A stretch of 64,000 bases of DNA from Pelomonas aquatica (GTDB lineage: Bacteria > Pseudomonadota > Gammaproteobacteria > Burkholderiales > Burkholderiaceae_C), in assembly GCF_026712205.1 (NCBI RefSeq), contig NZ_JAPPUW010000007.1, positions 186,001 to 250,000 of the forward strand. Reading direction: 5' to 3'. Shown here piece after piece: positions 52,855 to 64,000 of this stretch. Position 1 is the stretch's first letter; every line of letters starts with the position of its first letter. A model generated the notes under the pieces. The model saw nothing but the letters and a program-made list of their open reading frames with translations, did no database searches and was not told where the DNA came from. The position numbers were made by a program, and so were the translations under genes.

Positions 52855-52879
52855 GTGTGCCGATGCCTCCAGGTGAGTC

Positions 52880-52908
52880 TGGCGACATTATCGGCGACAG
52901 AATTCCTG
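52880..52908 (+). repeat. island-end repeat, candidate integrase arm site (right end)
   Basis: 29 nt matching 34273-34301 at 27 positions, same orientation, including the shared core CGGCGACAGAATTCCTG. It lies 25 nt upstream of the integrase start codon. Confidence 0.65.
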
Positions 52909-53032
52909 GCGCTTCAGGTGGACAAGGTGCCGTGTCGAAGCGACAAACAATGTACCTATCTTGTTGTTTTACAAAGAGAACTTCATTTCAAAGGCGACAG
53001 CAGTGGACGGCCAAAGACAGCCTGCGAACGAA

Positions 53033-53079
53033 ATGGGGTGCAAGGGGTCGCGAGTTCGAATCCCGCCGTCCCGACCATT
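53033..53079 (+). repeat. att core copy 2: 3' half of tRNA-Pro(GGG), right island boundary
   Basis: Second copy of the 47-bp repeat (see 34158-34204). The tRNA 5' half is missing upstream, and a chromosomal-type terminator follows 14 bp later, so this is the right attachment site where island DNA meets the chromosome. Confidence 0.85.
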
Positions 53080-53092
53080 GAGAACAGCCCGA

Positions 53093-53122
53093 AGCCTGGC
53101 ATCGCAAGATGCCAGGCTTTTT
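53093..53122 (+). terminator. terminator of the chromosomal tRNA-Pro locus
   Basis: AGCCTGGCATC (53093-53103), GCAA loop, GATGCCAGGCT (53108-53118), then T5: an 11-bp perfect stem. It follows the tRNA 3' end as expected for the original tRNA gene. Confidence 0.85.
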
Positions 53123-53153
53123 GCTTTCTGGTCTGCATCTGGCTCGACAGCCC

Positions 53154-53174
53154 ACCCCTTGCACCCCATGCAAG
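53154..53174 (-). repeat. inverted copy of the tRNA-Pro anticodon arm
   Basis: Plus-strand 53154-53169 is the exact reverse complement of 53033-53048 (16 nt). Read on the minus strand the segment gives CTTGC-ATGGGGT-GCAAG, a complete anticodon stem-loop of tRNA-Pro(GGG). Confidence 0.65.
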
Positions 53175-53198
53175 GGACATCAGCATGCACCTGCGCGC

Positions 53199-55490
53199 TC
53201 ACCCCCCCGACACCGCATCCTCCAGCGGCGCGAGCAGCAGATTCAGTTCGGCCGCATTGAACTTGCTCAGGGCGCCGCCATCGTCATGACCCAGCAGGCC
53301 ATCGGCCAGCGCGCGCTTGCGCGCCTGCAGCTCCAGCATCCTCTCCTCGATGCTGCCATCGGCGACGAGTTGGTAGACGAAGACGGGCTGGTCCTGGCCG
53401 ATGCGGTGGGCGCGCGCGCTGGCCTGGGCCTGCACGGCCGGGTTCCACCAGGGGTCGATGTGGATGACGGTGTCGGCGGCCGTCAGGTTGAGCCCGACGC
53501 CGCCGGCCTTCAGGCTGGCCAGCAGGATGGGTTGCTCGCGGGCCTGGAAGCGCCGCACCACGTCGCCGCGCGCCGCGGCCGCCGTCTGGCCCGTCAGCCG
53601 CAGATGCGGCAGGCCCAGCTCGCCCAGCAGCGCGGCGATCAGGTCCAGCATCTCCGTGAACTGCGAGAACACCAGCAGCCGCCGGCCCTGGGCGACGAAG
53701 TCGGGCAGGTGCTCGCGCAGCCATTCGAGCTTGGCGCGCTCCACGCCGGGCGGCGTCTGCACGCCCTTGAGCAGCAGCGGGTCGCAGCAGACCTGGCGCA
53801 GCTTGAGCATCGCGTCCAGCACGCTGATGAGGCTGGTCGGCGTGAAGCCGTCGCGCACGAGGATGCGCCTCACCATGTGGTCGGCCGCGACGCGCACGCT
53901 CTCGTAGAGCTGCTTCTGCTGGCCGAGCAGCGGCACGCGCCTGACCATCTCGGTCAGCGGCGGCAGCTCGGCGGCCACTTCGGTCTTCAGGCGGCGCAGG
54001 ATGAAGGGCCGCACGCGCGCGGCCAGCAGCCGGGCGCGCGGGCCGTCGCGGTTGACCTCGATGGGCTTGCGCCAATGGCGCGCGAAGCTGCGCGAGTCGC
54101 CCAGCAGGCCGGGCATCAGCAGGTCGAACAGCGACCACAGCTCGCCGAGGTGGTTCTCCAGCGGCGTGCCGGTCAGGGCCAGGCGGTGGCGCGCCTGCAG
54201 CCGGCGCAGCGCGCGGGCGGCGCGGGCATGGGCGTTCTTGACGGCCTGGGCCTCGTCCAGGATCAGCAGATGCCAGGGCTGGGCCGACAGCGCGCGCAGG
54301 TCGCGCCAGACCAGGGAGTAGGTGGTCAGCACGACGTCGGCGTCGGCCAGGGGCGCACCGGCTGCGCGGCCGGCGCCGTGCCAGGCCTGCACCCTGAGCC
54401 CGGGCGCGATGCGGGCCGCCTCCTGCTGCCAGTTGAACAACAGCGAGGTCGGCAGGATGACCAGGGCCGGCCGATCCAGCCGGCCGGCCTGCTTCTCGAC
54501 CCACAGGTGGGCCAGCGCCTGGGCCGTCTTGCCCAGGCCCATGTCGTCGGCCAGGATGCCGGCCAGGCCCTGCTCGCGCAGGTATTGCAGCCAGGCCAGG
54601 CCGTGCAGCTGGTAGGGGCGCAGTTCCAGGCCCAGCCCGCCCGGCTGCGGCAGGGCCGCGGGCGCACCGGCCGCGAGCAGGCGCCGGCCCAGCGCCTTCA
54701 GGCCGGCATCGCCGTGGATCTGCCAGCGGCCGGGCGCTTCTTCCTCGATGCAGCGGATGCGCTCGGCGTCCCATTCGTTGAGGCGCAGCGGCAGGCCCTT
54801 GTCCAGCTCGGCGGGCTTGAGCAGGTCCAGCAGGGCCAGCATCATGGCCTTCAGCGGCGCGGCCTGGGCATGGAAGCGCCGGCCGCCGGGTGCGCGCAGC
54901 GACACGATGGCGTCGTCCTCGATGGCGACTATGGCCACCGCGTCCAGCCAGCGCTTGTCCTTGCGCAGCAGGTTGGCGATCAGCGGCGCGAGGTCGATGC
55001 GCTGGCCTTCGACCTCCATGCCGAGGCTGACCAGCCAGGCCCCCTTGCGGCGCTCCAGGCCCAGGCCCTCGACGCGGCGACCGGGTTTGGGCGCCTCGGG
55101 TGCTTCTTCTTCCACGAGGCCGAGCTGCCAGCCGCTGACGAACCGGCTGTGGTGGGCGAAGCCGGGCTCGGTCGTGACCTGCCAGCCCTGGGCCAGCAGC
55201 TCGGGCACCTTGTCCGCATGGAAGTCGCCGAAGAATTCCTCCTGGGTCGTGGTCCACAGCGAGTCGCCCAGCGGCTGCGGCGCGCCGCGCCATTGCAGCA
55301 GGGCGGGGTCCAGGCGCACGAGGCCGCAGCCGAGCAGCAAGGGCTCGGATTGCAGATCCGGTGAGGCCAGCAGCGCCACCGTCACCTGCTCGCCGCGCGG
55401 GCCCAGGGGGCCGCGCGGCCGCAGGCCGAGCAGGCCGTCGCCGCGCGTCAGCGTGCGCAGCGTGAGATGGGGGCGATGCGGGGCGGCCAT
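53199..55490 (-). CDS. SNF2-family helicase-like ATPase
   Basis: 763 residues from ATG 55490. Walker A region GILADDMGLGKTAQALAHLW, DEAQ-box ILDEAQAVKN, SALTGTPLENHLGELWSLF-type motif III, and the C-terminal lobe with LLVFSQFTEMLDLI, GGVGLNLTAADTVIHIDPWW and QASARAHRIGQ. Bacterial SNF2 proteins often carry an N-terminal SWIM domain; it is not seen, and this protein is shorter than the ~1100-residue forms. First gene of the chromosomal block, reading toward the tRNA terminator. Confidence 0.9.
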   Translation of the reverse strand: MAAPHRPHLTLRTLTRGDGLLGLRPRGPLGPRGEQVTVALLASPDLQSEPLLLGCGLVRLDPALLQWRGAPQPLGDSLWTTTQEEFFGDFHADKVPELLAQGWQVTTEPGFAHHSRFVSGWQLGLVEEEAPEAPKPGRRVEGLGLERRKGAWLVSLGMEVEGQRIDLAPLIANLLRKDKRWLDAVAIVAIEDDAIVSLRAPGGRRFHAQAAPLKAMMLALLDLLKPAELDKGLPLRLNEWDAERIRCIEEEAPGRWQIHGDAGLKALGRRLLAAGAPAALPQPGGLGLELRPYQLHGLAWLQYLREQGLAGILADDMGLGKTAQALAHLWVEKQAGRLDRPALVILPTSLLFNWQQEAARIAPGLRVQAWHGAGRAAGAPLADADVVLTTYSLVWRDLRALSAQPWHLLILDEAQAVKNAHARAARALRRLQARHRLALTGTPLENHLGELWSLFDLLMPGLLGDSRSFARHWRKPIEVNRDGPRARLLAARVRPFILRRLKTEVAAELPPLTEMVRRVPLLGQQKQLYESVRVAADHMVRRILVRDGFTPTSLISVLDAMLKLRQVCCDPLLLKGVQTPPGVERAKLEWLREHLPDFVAQGRRLLVFSQFTEMLDLIAALLGELGLPHLRLTGQTAAAARGDVVRRFQAREQPILLASLKAGGVGLNLTAADTVIHIDPWWNPAVQAQASARAHRIGQDQPVFVYQLVADGSIEERMLELQARKRALADGLLGHDDGGALSKFNAAELNLLLAPLEDAVSGG

Positions 55491-55530
55491 CGCGACAGTC
55501 TCGCAGCCCGCGAAGCCGTCGCCGGAAAGC

Positions 55531-55968
55531 TCAATCGCCCTCGCCGCCCAGCGGCTTCAGCTGGCGCCCGGCCGGCAGGGCGCGCAAGTATTTGAAGGTG
55601 CCGGTGGCGTGGGCGCAGAGCTTGTCGCCGGCGCCGAAGACCGAGCCCTCGCAGAAGGCCATCGTCGTCGAGCGGTGCAGCAGACGGCCCACGGCGCGCA
55701 GCTCGCCTTCGCCGGGGCGCATGAAGCTGGTCTTCATCTCCACCGTGACGACGCCGGGCCCCAGGTCCGGCAGATGCCGGTTCACGCTGCGCGCGGCATG
55801 CGCCATGGCCACGTCCAGCAGCGTCATCACGACGCCGCCGTGGGCCACCCGCCAGGAGTTCAGGTGCCGTTCGGCAATCGTCAGCCGCAGCTCGGCCTCG
55901 CCGTCGCCCACGCCATGCAGCGTGAAGCCGAGTTGCTCGACGAAGGGGATGTGGACCGGGAACTCCAT
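55531..55968 (-). CDS. PaaI-type hotdog thioesterase
   Basis: 145 residues from ATG 55968. Hotdog fold with RHLNSWRVAHGGVVMTLLDV, MAHAARSVN, VTVEMKTSFMRPGEGELRAV. Predicted acyl-CoA hydrolase. Its start lies 8 nt inside the 3' end of the SDR gene, making it the last gene of the beta-oxidation cluster. Confidence 0.85.
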   Translation of the reverse strand: MEFPVHIPFVEQLGFTLHGVGDGEAELRLTIAERHLNSWRVAHGGVVMTLLDVAMAHAARSVNRHLPDLGPGVVTVEMKTSFMRPGEGELRAVGRLLHRSTTMAFCEGSVFGAGDKLCAHATGTFKYLRALPAGRQLKPLGGEGD

Positions 55969-55975
55969 CGCCGAC

Positions 55976-56767
55976 TCAGCCGCCGTGCACGGCGCTGACG
56001 CCGCCATCCACCGCCAGGATCTGGCCGGTGATGTGCTTGCCGGCCCTGGACGCGAACAGCAGGGCCGCGCCCTTCAGGTCATCGTCGTCTCCCAGGCGGT
56101 TCAGCGGCGCATGCGCGGCCATCTTGTCGGCCCCCACGGCGGCGATCAGGCCCTTGGTCATCTTGCTCGGGAAGAAGCCCGGCGCCAGCGCGTTGACGGT
56201 GATGCCGTAGGCGCCCCACTCGCCGGCCAGCGCACGCGTGAAGTTCACGGCCGCACCCTTGCTGGTGTTGTAGGCGATGGTCTTCATCGCGCCCGAGTTG
56301 CCCGACAGGCCGGCGATGGAGGCCACGTTGATGATGCGGCCCGACTTGCGCGGGATCATGCTGGCCTTGGCCACGGCCTGGGCGAACACGAACAGGCTGC
56401 GGATGTTCAGGTCCATGACCTTGTCCCAGGCCTCGATGGGGTGCTCCTCGGCGGGCGCGCCCCAGGTGGCGCCGGCGTTGTTGACGAGGATGTCGATGCG
56501 CCCCAGGCGCTCCATGGTCTCGGCGACGACGCGCTGGGCCTCGGCCTCCTTGGCCGCGTCGGCCGCGATCCAGCGCGCGTCGATGCCGCGCGCCTGCAGA
56601 TGGGCCGTGGCCTCCTCCAGGTCGGCCGCCTTGCGCGAGGTCAGCATGATCTTGGCGCCGGCATCGCCGAGAGCCTCGGCGATCTGCAGGCCCAGGCCGC
56701 GCGAGCCGCCGGTGACGAGGGCCACCTGGCCGCTCAGGTCGAAGAGGTCTTGAACCTTGGTGCTCAT
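55976..56767 (-). CDS. short-chain dehydrogenase/reductase (FabG-like)
   Basis: 263 residues from ATG 56767 with AGGAG 8 nt upstream. Rossmann TGGSRGLGLQIAEALGDAGA, NNAGATWG, catalytic Ser/Tyr/Lys in SIAGLSGNSGAMKTIAYNTS plus KGAAVNF. Acts on 3-hydroxyacyl or related substrates with NAD(P). It follows the acyl-CoA dehydrogenase gene by... the reverse order on this strand is dehydrogenase first, then this gene 11 nt later. Confidence 0.85.
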   Translation of the reverse strand: MSTKVQDLFDLSGQVALVTGGSRGLGLQIAEALGDAGAKIMLTSRKAADLEEATAHLQARGIDARWIAADAAKEAEAQRVVAETMERLGRIDILVNNAGATWGAPAEEHPIEAWDKVMDLNIRSLFVFAQAVAKASMIPRKSGRIINVASIAGLSGNSGAMKTIAYNTSKGAAVNFTRALAGEWGAYGITVNALAPGFFPSKMTKGLIAAVGADKMAAHAPLNRLGDDDDLKGAALLFASRAGKHITGQILAVDGGVSAVHGG

Positions 56768-56778
56768 CGAAAGTCTCC

Positions 56779-58575
<1,797 letters not shown>

Positions 58576-58631
58576 CGCTGTGGCTCCGGTTTCAAGACGG
58601 CCATCGGGCTCCCCGCCCGGCCGATGTCGGC

Positions 58632-59047
58632 TCAATCCTGCGCCAGCTTGACGATGGTGCCCTGGGCCACCGCGCAGAGCTTCTCGACGCCGTCCTTGAC
58701 CGCGAACACGTCGCAGCGGCAGACGGCCTGCGTGCGGCCCGCGCTCACGGCCTCGGCGCGGGCGACCAGCAGTTCGCCGACGGCGGGGCGCAGATAGTTG
58801 ATCTTGTATTCGCTGGTCAGCGCATCGGACGCGAAGGCCGTGCCGCCGGCAAAGGTCAGCGCGTTGTCGGCGAGGTAGCTGAGCACGCCGCCATGCGCGA
58901 AACCATGCTGCTGCAGCAGCTCCGGCCTCAGCGCCAGCCTCAGCTCGACGCGGCCCGGCGCCACGGCACCGATCTCCACGCCGAGCAGGCGGCTGAAGGG
59001 CTGGCCGGCGAGGATTTCCGCGCCCTGCCTGACGAACTCCTGTGGCG

Positions 59048-59051
<4 letters not shown>
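58632..59051 (-). CDS. PaaI-type hotdog thioesterase
   Basis: 139 residues from GTG 59051, whose GTGA overlaps the thiolase stop. Hotdog motifs [20 protein letters not shown] and [20 protein letters not shown]. It differs from the thioesterase at 55531, so the cluster carries two. Probable role: releasing stalled acyl-CoA. Confidence 0.85.
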
Positions 59052-60223
<1,172 letters not shown>

Positions 60224-60316
60224 GTCTTTTAGTCCTAGTCAGTTGGTGCCAGAGCTACTCGCTTCGCTCGATCGGTCTGGCACACAAGACACTTAGATTT
60301 CGGTGGGCGCGGGCGA

Positions 60317-62410
60317 TCAGGTGAAGGACTTGCCTTCAGCGACCAGTCGGGCCAGCAGGGGCGCCGGCGTCCAGAACGCGCCGTCGTCCATGGTGTTCTT
60401 CGCAAAGCGCTTCATCGTCTGCACGACGTTGAAGAGGCCCAGCGTGTCGGCGTAGCACATCGGGCCGCCGCGCCAGATCGGGAAGCCGTAGCCGGTGAGA
60501 TACACCATGTCCACGTCGGACGCGCGCTGGGCGATGCCCTCCTCCAGCAAGTGGGCGGCCTCGTTGACGAGGGCGAACACGAGGCGGTGCACGATCTCCT
60601 CGTCGCTGATCTCGCGGGTCTTCGCGCCGATGGCCTCGCGGTGCTTGGCCAGCATCTCGTCCACGACCGGCGACGGGATCGCGTCGCGCTTGCCGGGCTG
60701 GTAGTCGTACCAGCCGGCGCCGGTCTTCTGGCCGAAGCGGCCCAGCTCGCAGAGCCGGTCGGCGCTGGCCGAATACTTCATGCCCGGCTTCTCGACATGG
60801 CGGCGCTTGCGGATGGCCCAGCCGATGTCGTTGCCGGCCAGGTCGCCCATGCGGAAGGGGCCCATCGCGAAGCCGAACTTCTCGACCGCCTTGTCGACCT
60901 GCTGCGGGCTGCAGCCCTCGTCGAGCAGGAAGCCGGCCTGGCGGCTGTACTGCTCGATCATGCGGTTGCCGATGAAGCCGTCGCAGACGCCGGACACGAC
61001 CGCCGTCTTCTTGATCTTCTTGGCCGTCGCCATCACGGTGGCCAGCACGTCCTTGGCCGTGGCCTTGCCGCGCACGACCTCCAGCAGCTTCATCACATTG
61101 GCCGGGCTGAAGAAGTGCATGCCCACGACGTCCTGCGGGCGCTGCGTGAAGGCCGCGATCTTGTCGACGTCCAGCGTCGAAGTGTTGGAGGCCAGGATGG
61201 CGCCGGGCTTGGCGACCTCGTCCAGCTGCTTGAACACGGCTTCCTTGACGCCGATCTCCTCGAACACCGCTTCGATGATGAGGTCGCAGTCGCGCAAAGC
61301 GTCGTAGCTCAGCGTCGTGCTCAGCAGCGCCATGCGCTGGGCGTATTTGTCTTCCTTCAGCTTGCCCTTCTTGACCTGGGCCTCGTAGTTCTTCCTGATG
61401 GTCGCGACGCCGCGGTCCAGGGCCTCCTGCTTGGTCTCCAGGATGGTGACCGGGATGCCCGCGTTCAGGAAGTTCATCGAGATGCCGCCGCCCATCGTGC
61501 CGGCGCCGATGACGCCCACCTTGGCGATGTTGCGCAGCGGCGTGTCCTCGGGCACGTCGGCGATCTTGCTGGCCACGCGCTCAGCGAAGAACAGGTGGCG
61601 CAGCGCCTTGGACTCGGGCGTCATCATCAGCGCCGCGAAGCCCTCGCGCTCGGCGCGCATGCCGTCGTCGAACTTCAGCTTGACCGCGCCGGCCACGGCT
61701 TCCAGGCAGCGCAGCGGCGCCGGGAAGTTCTTGCTCATGCCGCCCACCATGTTGCGGGCGAACTGGAAGTAAGCCTCGGCGTTCGGGTGGCGCGCCTTCA
61801 GCTCGCGCACCTTGGGCAGCGGACGCTTTTCCGACACCTCTTCGGCGAACTTGACGGCGGCGTCCAGCACGTCGGCATCGACGATCTTGTCGAACAGCTT
61901 CTGGCCCGGGACCATGGCCAGCATCTGTGCCTCCACCGGCTCGCCGCTGACGATCATGTTCAGCGCGGGCTCCACGCCGAGGGCGCGCGGCAGGCGCTGC
62001 GTGCCGCCGGCACCCGGCAGCAGGCCCAGCTTCACTTCGGGCAGGGCGACCTTGGTGCCGGTCTGCGCGACGCGGTAATGGCAGCCCAGCGACAGCTCCA
62101 GGCCGCCGCCCATGCAGACGCTGTGGATGGCCGCGACGACGGGCTTGCCGCAGTTCTCGACGACGGCGATCAGGCTCAGCAGATTGGGCTCGGCCAGCGC
62201 CTTGGGGCTGCCGAACTCCTTGATGTCCGCACCGCCCGAGAAGGCCTTCCCGGCACCGGTGATGACCAGCGACGTGATGGCCGGATCGGCCTCGGCGCGC
62301 TCGACGCCGGCTGCAACGGCCGTGCGGGTGGCGAAACCCAGGCCGTTGACCGGCGGGTTGTCGAGCGTGATCACGGCGACGCTGCCGCGAACTTCGTAAT
62401 GGGCTGTCAT
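60317..62410 (-). CDS. bifunctional enoyl-CoA hydratase / 3-hydroxyacyl-CoA dehydrogenase
   Basis: 697 residues from ATG 62410 (GAGG 8 nt upstream). N-terminal crotonase domain ([40 protein letters not shown]), then the NAD-binding dehydrogenase ([47 protein letters not shown]) and C-terminal domains (CDGFIGNRM). FadB/FadJ-like multifunctional enzyme; first gene of the beta-oxidation cluster. Confidence 0.9.
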   Translation of the reverse strand: MTAHYEVRGSVAVITLDNPPVNGLGFATRTAVAAGVERAEADPAITSLVITGAGKAFSGGADIKEFGSPKALAEPNLLSLIAVVENCGKPVVAAIHSVCMGGGLELSLGCHYRVAQTGTKVALPEVKLGLLPGAGGTQRLPRALGVEPALNMIVSGEPVEAQMLAMVPGQKLFDKIVDADVLDAAVKFAEEVSEKRPLPKVRELKARHPNAEAYFQFARNMVGGMSKNFPAPLRCLEAVAGAVKLKFDDGMRAEREGFAALMMTPESKALRHLFFAERVASKIADVPEDTPLRNIAKVGVIGAGTMGGGISMNFLNAGIPVTILETKQEALDRGVATIRKNYEAQVKKGKLKEDKYAQRMALLSTTLSYDALRDCDLIIEAVFEEIGVKEAVFKQLDEVAKPGAILASNTSTLDVDKIAAFTQRPQDVVGMHFFSPANVMKLLEVVRGKATAKDVLATVMATAKKIKKTAVVSGVCDGFIGNRMIEQYSRQAGFLLDEGCSPQQVDKAVEKFGFAMGPFRMGDLAGNDIGWAIRKRRHVEKPGMKYSASADRLCELGRFGQKTGAGWYDYQPGKRDAIPSPVVDEMLAKHREAIGAKTREISDEEIVHRLVFALVNEAAHLLEEGIAQRASDVDMVYLTGYGFPIWRGGPMCYADTLGLFNVVQTMKRFAKNTMDDGAFWTPAPLLARLVAEGKSFT

Positions 62411-62542
62411 GGGCACGACCTCGGTTGATGGGCCATGCCGCGTCTCCAGCAGGACGGCCCAGAAATAGAACGACCGTTCGATTCTAGGCAGCGGTCCCGG
62501 TGCGGTCTTGTCCCGGCAGTGACAAGGCCGCGCAGCCCCGGA

Positions 62543-62923
62543 TCACTCCGAACTGCGGGGCAGCACCACCGTCTCCCGGAAGCCGTCCGGCCTCTCCTTG
62601 GGAGGGGCGGGCTGCAGCCGCGCCTCGGCATAGCGGCGTGCGGCCTCGGCGGCATCCGGCACCAGCGGCGCAGCGGCCGGCGCGGCGCGCGGTGCCGGCC
62701 GCACCGCCAGGCGCAATTCATGGCATTCACGCTGCAGTTGCTCGACCTGCTTGCGCGCCTGCGTGACCTGCTGCGACATCTGCAGCCTGGCCTGCTCGAC
62801 GTGCAGCAGGCGCTGGTGCTCCAGCTTCATGCGGCGCGACAACCAGGCGAACACGGCGCCTGCCCCGAGCGCCAGTCCCAGCAGCAGGCCGCCCAGCAGC
62901 GGCATCGTTTGGCTGTTGTCCAT
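62543..62923 (-). CDS. membrane-anchored coiled-coil protein
   Basis: 126 residues from ATG 62923 (GGGGAGAAG upstream). One N-terminal membrane helix (LLGGLLLGLALGAGAVFAWL), a coiled coil (EHQRLLHVEQARLQMSQQVT onward) and a Pro/Ala-rich tail. Function unknown; similar small proteins are common in Burkholderiales. Confidence 0.65.
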   Translation of the reverse strand: MDNSQTMPLLGGLLLGLALGAGAVFAWLSRRMKLEHQRLLHVEQARLQMSQQVTQARKQVEQLQRECHELRLAVRPAPRAAPAAAPLVPDAAEAARRYAEARLQPAPPKERPDGFRETVVLPRSSE

Positions 62924-63175
62924 CTCTTCTTCTCCCCTTGACATCGTTGTCCCTGACAAATGTATAGGCCAGGGGCCGCCGTGCGTCGACTTCGCCGGTC
63001 GGGCTCAGGGTTTCCCACGGGTCGCCCGCGGGCCGCCGCTAGGGTGCCGACCCTGCTGATCCCGGTCGTCTACCCACCTCCCGAATCCGGCCCGCCGCCC
63101 AGCTGCGCCAGGCCAGGGGCTGGATGCTGCAGATGAAGTGAGGCCGACACATCGGCCGGCCACAATGCGCCGGCC

Positions 63176-63583
63176 ATGCCTCGATTCATCCTGCATCTGT
63201 GCACCGCCCCCGAACGCCGCGCCCTGTGGCGCGCGCTGCTCGCGGCCCTTGTCGTCGTCATCACCTGGCTGGCACTGATCCCGGCGCCGCCCAAGGCGAT
63301 CACGACCGGCTGGGACAAATCCAACCACGCCCTCGCCTTCGCGTCGCTGGCCTTCGCCAGCGCATGGGCCGTCTGGCCGCGGGTGCGGCGGTGGCCCCTG
63401 CTGTTCGTCGTCGTGCTCGCCTACGGCGGCGCCATCGAGATCGCGCAGAGCTATCTGCCGCCACGCGAGGGCGACTGGCTCGACCTGCTGGCCGATGCCG
63501 TCGGCATCTCGCTGGGTCTGCTGCTGGCCTGGCCCGTTGCGGTCGGCGCGGCGCGGCGCGCCGACGCTGAGAAAGTCCCTTGA
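63176..63583 (+). CDS. VanZ-like membrane protein
   Basis: 135 residues. Conserved VanZ pattern: DKSNHALAFASLAFASAWAV, then a membrane helix, IEIAQSYLPPREGDWLDLLA, DAVGISLGLLLAW. Four predicted membrane segments. The family is widespread; a role in glycopeptide resistance is not implied. Confidence 0.8.
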   Translation: MPRFILHLCTAPERRALWRALLAALVVVITWLALIPAPPKAITTGWDKSNHALAFASLAFASAWAVWPRVRRWPLLFVVVLAYGGAIEIAQSYLPPREGDWLDLLADAVGISLGLLLAWPVAVGAARRADAEKVP

Positions 63584-63650
63584 ATCCCCTGAGGTCATCG
63601 CCGGGGAGCTGACACACCGTTGGCAGCAGATTGCGCTACGGTTGCCCCCC

Positions 63651-64000
63651 ATGTCGACCGAACTGCTCCGCGCCACGCGTGCCCGTACGCTGGCCCTGGC
63701 CGAACCGCTGTCCGACGAAGACGCACAGCTGCAGTCCATGCCCGATGCCAGCCCCGCGAAATGGCATCTCGCGCACACGAGCTGGTTCTTCGAGACCCTG
63801 GTGCTGCAGCCCCATCTGCCAGGCTACCGCGTCTTCGACGAGCGCTGGCCGCGCCTGTTCAACTCCTACTACGAGAGCCTGGGCCCGCGCCATGCGCGCC
63901 CGCAGCGCGGCCTGCTGAGCCGGCCTTCGCTCGCCGAGGTCAAGGCCTACCGCCGGCATGTCGACGCGGCCCTGGCCGACCTGCTGCCCTTCGCGCCCGC
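63651..64000 (+). CDS. egtB: EgtB-like ergothioneine synthase, 5' part only
   Basis: ATG 63651; 116 codons before the window ends. The DinB-like iron-binding domain is present: SPAKWHLAHTSWFFETLVLQ (H-x-x-x-H), FDERWPRLFNSYYESLG and QRGLLSRPSLAEVKAYRRHV. EgtB/OvoA-type non-heme iron enzymes join cysteine derivatives to trimethylhistidine. The FGE-sulfatase domain lies beyond the edge, so EgtB versus a related sulfoxide synthase cannot be settled. Confidence 0.8.
   Translation, partial: MSTELLRATRARTLALAEPLSDEDAQLQSMPDASPAKWHLAHTSWFFETLVLQPHLPGYRVFDERWPRLFNSYYESLGPRHARPQRGLLSRPSLAEVKAYRRHVDAALADLLPFAP

Noticed and set aside
53004-53077. A complete tRNA-Pro at the right att site
   Set aside because: Again no 5' acceptor, D-arm or 5' anticodon strand upstream; it is an attachment-site copy.
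53109-55364. 751-codon open frame antisense to the SNF2 gene
   Set aside because: Low-complexity Gln/Arg/Ala product with no motifs, while the opposite strand encodes all SNF2 motifs.
60247-60282. Attenuator between the dehydrogenase and thiolase genes
   Set aside because: The 7-bp stem has a 22-nt loop and no T-run, too weak to call.
60551-62428. 625-codon open frame antisense to the hydratase/dehydrogenase gene
   Set aside because: No recognisable domain; opposite strand is clearly a FadB-like enzyme.

Overview
The window is GC-rich DNA from a betaproteobacterium, most likely a Burkholderiales of the Rubrivivax/Leptothrix/Roseateles group. That placement rests on codon bias, the gene families of the right-hand chromosomal block, and a proteobacterial lasso-peptide locus with an isopeptidase. 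Positions 1-53079 look like accessory DNA; 53080-64000 looks like ordinary chromosome.

Left block (1-12.7 kb): a lasso-peptide locus. A 39-residue precursor (2037-2156) is followed by a fused RRE/protease B protein (2229-2975) and then by an unusual ORF (2992-4746). In that ORF the first ~61 residues of a lasso cyclase (C protein) are joined in frame to an exporter (D protein) that has lost its first membrane segment. Convergent to this lies a minus-strand operon: a transposase-derived protein, an ECF sigma factor, a FecR anti-sigma factor with a G10 tract, a TonB-dependent receptor with an STN domain, and an S9-type lasso isopeptidase. Precursor maturation, uptake and opening functions are all present, but the cyclase is almost entirely deleted. 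A second transposase-derived gene (722-1732) and a relic of it lie to the left.

Middle block (12.8-34.2 kb): a decayed integrative conjugative element. It holds XRE and AlpA regulators, a LuxR-type regulator, and a VirB-type T4SS operon (virB1,2,3,4,6,5,8,9) ending in a truncated virB10. Next come conflict-system genes: an overlapping NADAR / SIS / phosphoribosyltransferase-like operon, an XRE-ImmA pair, and an AbiE system with truncated toxin. After fragments of an aldehyde dehydrogenase and an IS91 transposase, the block ends with a tyrosine integrase beside a copy of the 3' half of tRNA-Pro(GGG).

Second island (34.2-53.08 kb): a mobilisable island flanked by two 47-bp copies (46/47 identical) of that tRNA-Pro 3' half. 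It carries AlpA, a small HTH protein, a hairpin-rich candidate origin, MobA/MobB-like mobilisation genes overlapping in different frames, a truncated DotA/TraY protein, a nine-unit Cys-repeat secreted protein and a CAP-domain lipoprotein. It also holds a 1006-residue RelA/SpoT-domain protein, relics of a cytosine methyltransferase, and a second integrase split by a frameshift. The chromosomal tRNA terminator follows at 53093. The intact tRNA-Pro is expected to the left of the window.

Right block (53.1-64 kb): an SNF2 helicase, a six-gene fatty-acid beta-oxidation cluster (hydratase/dehydrogenase, thiolase, two thioesterases, acyl-CoA dehydrogenase, SDR), a coiled-coil membrane protein, a VanZ-like protein and the start of an EgtB-like gene cut by the window edge.
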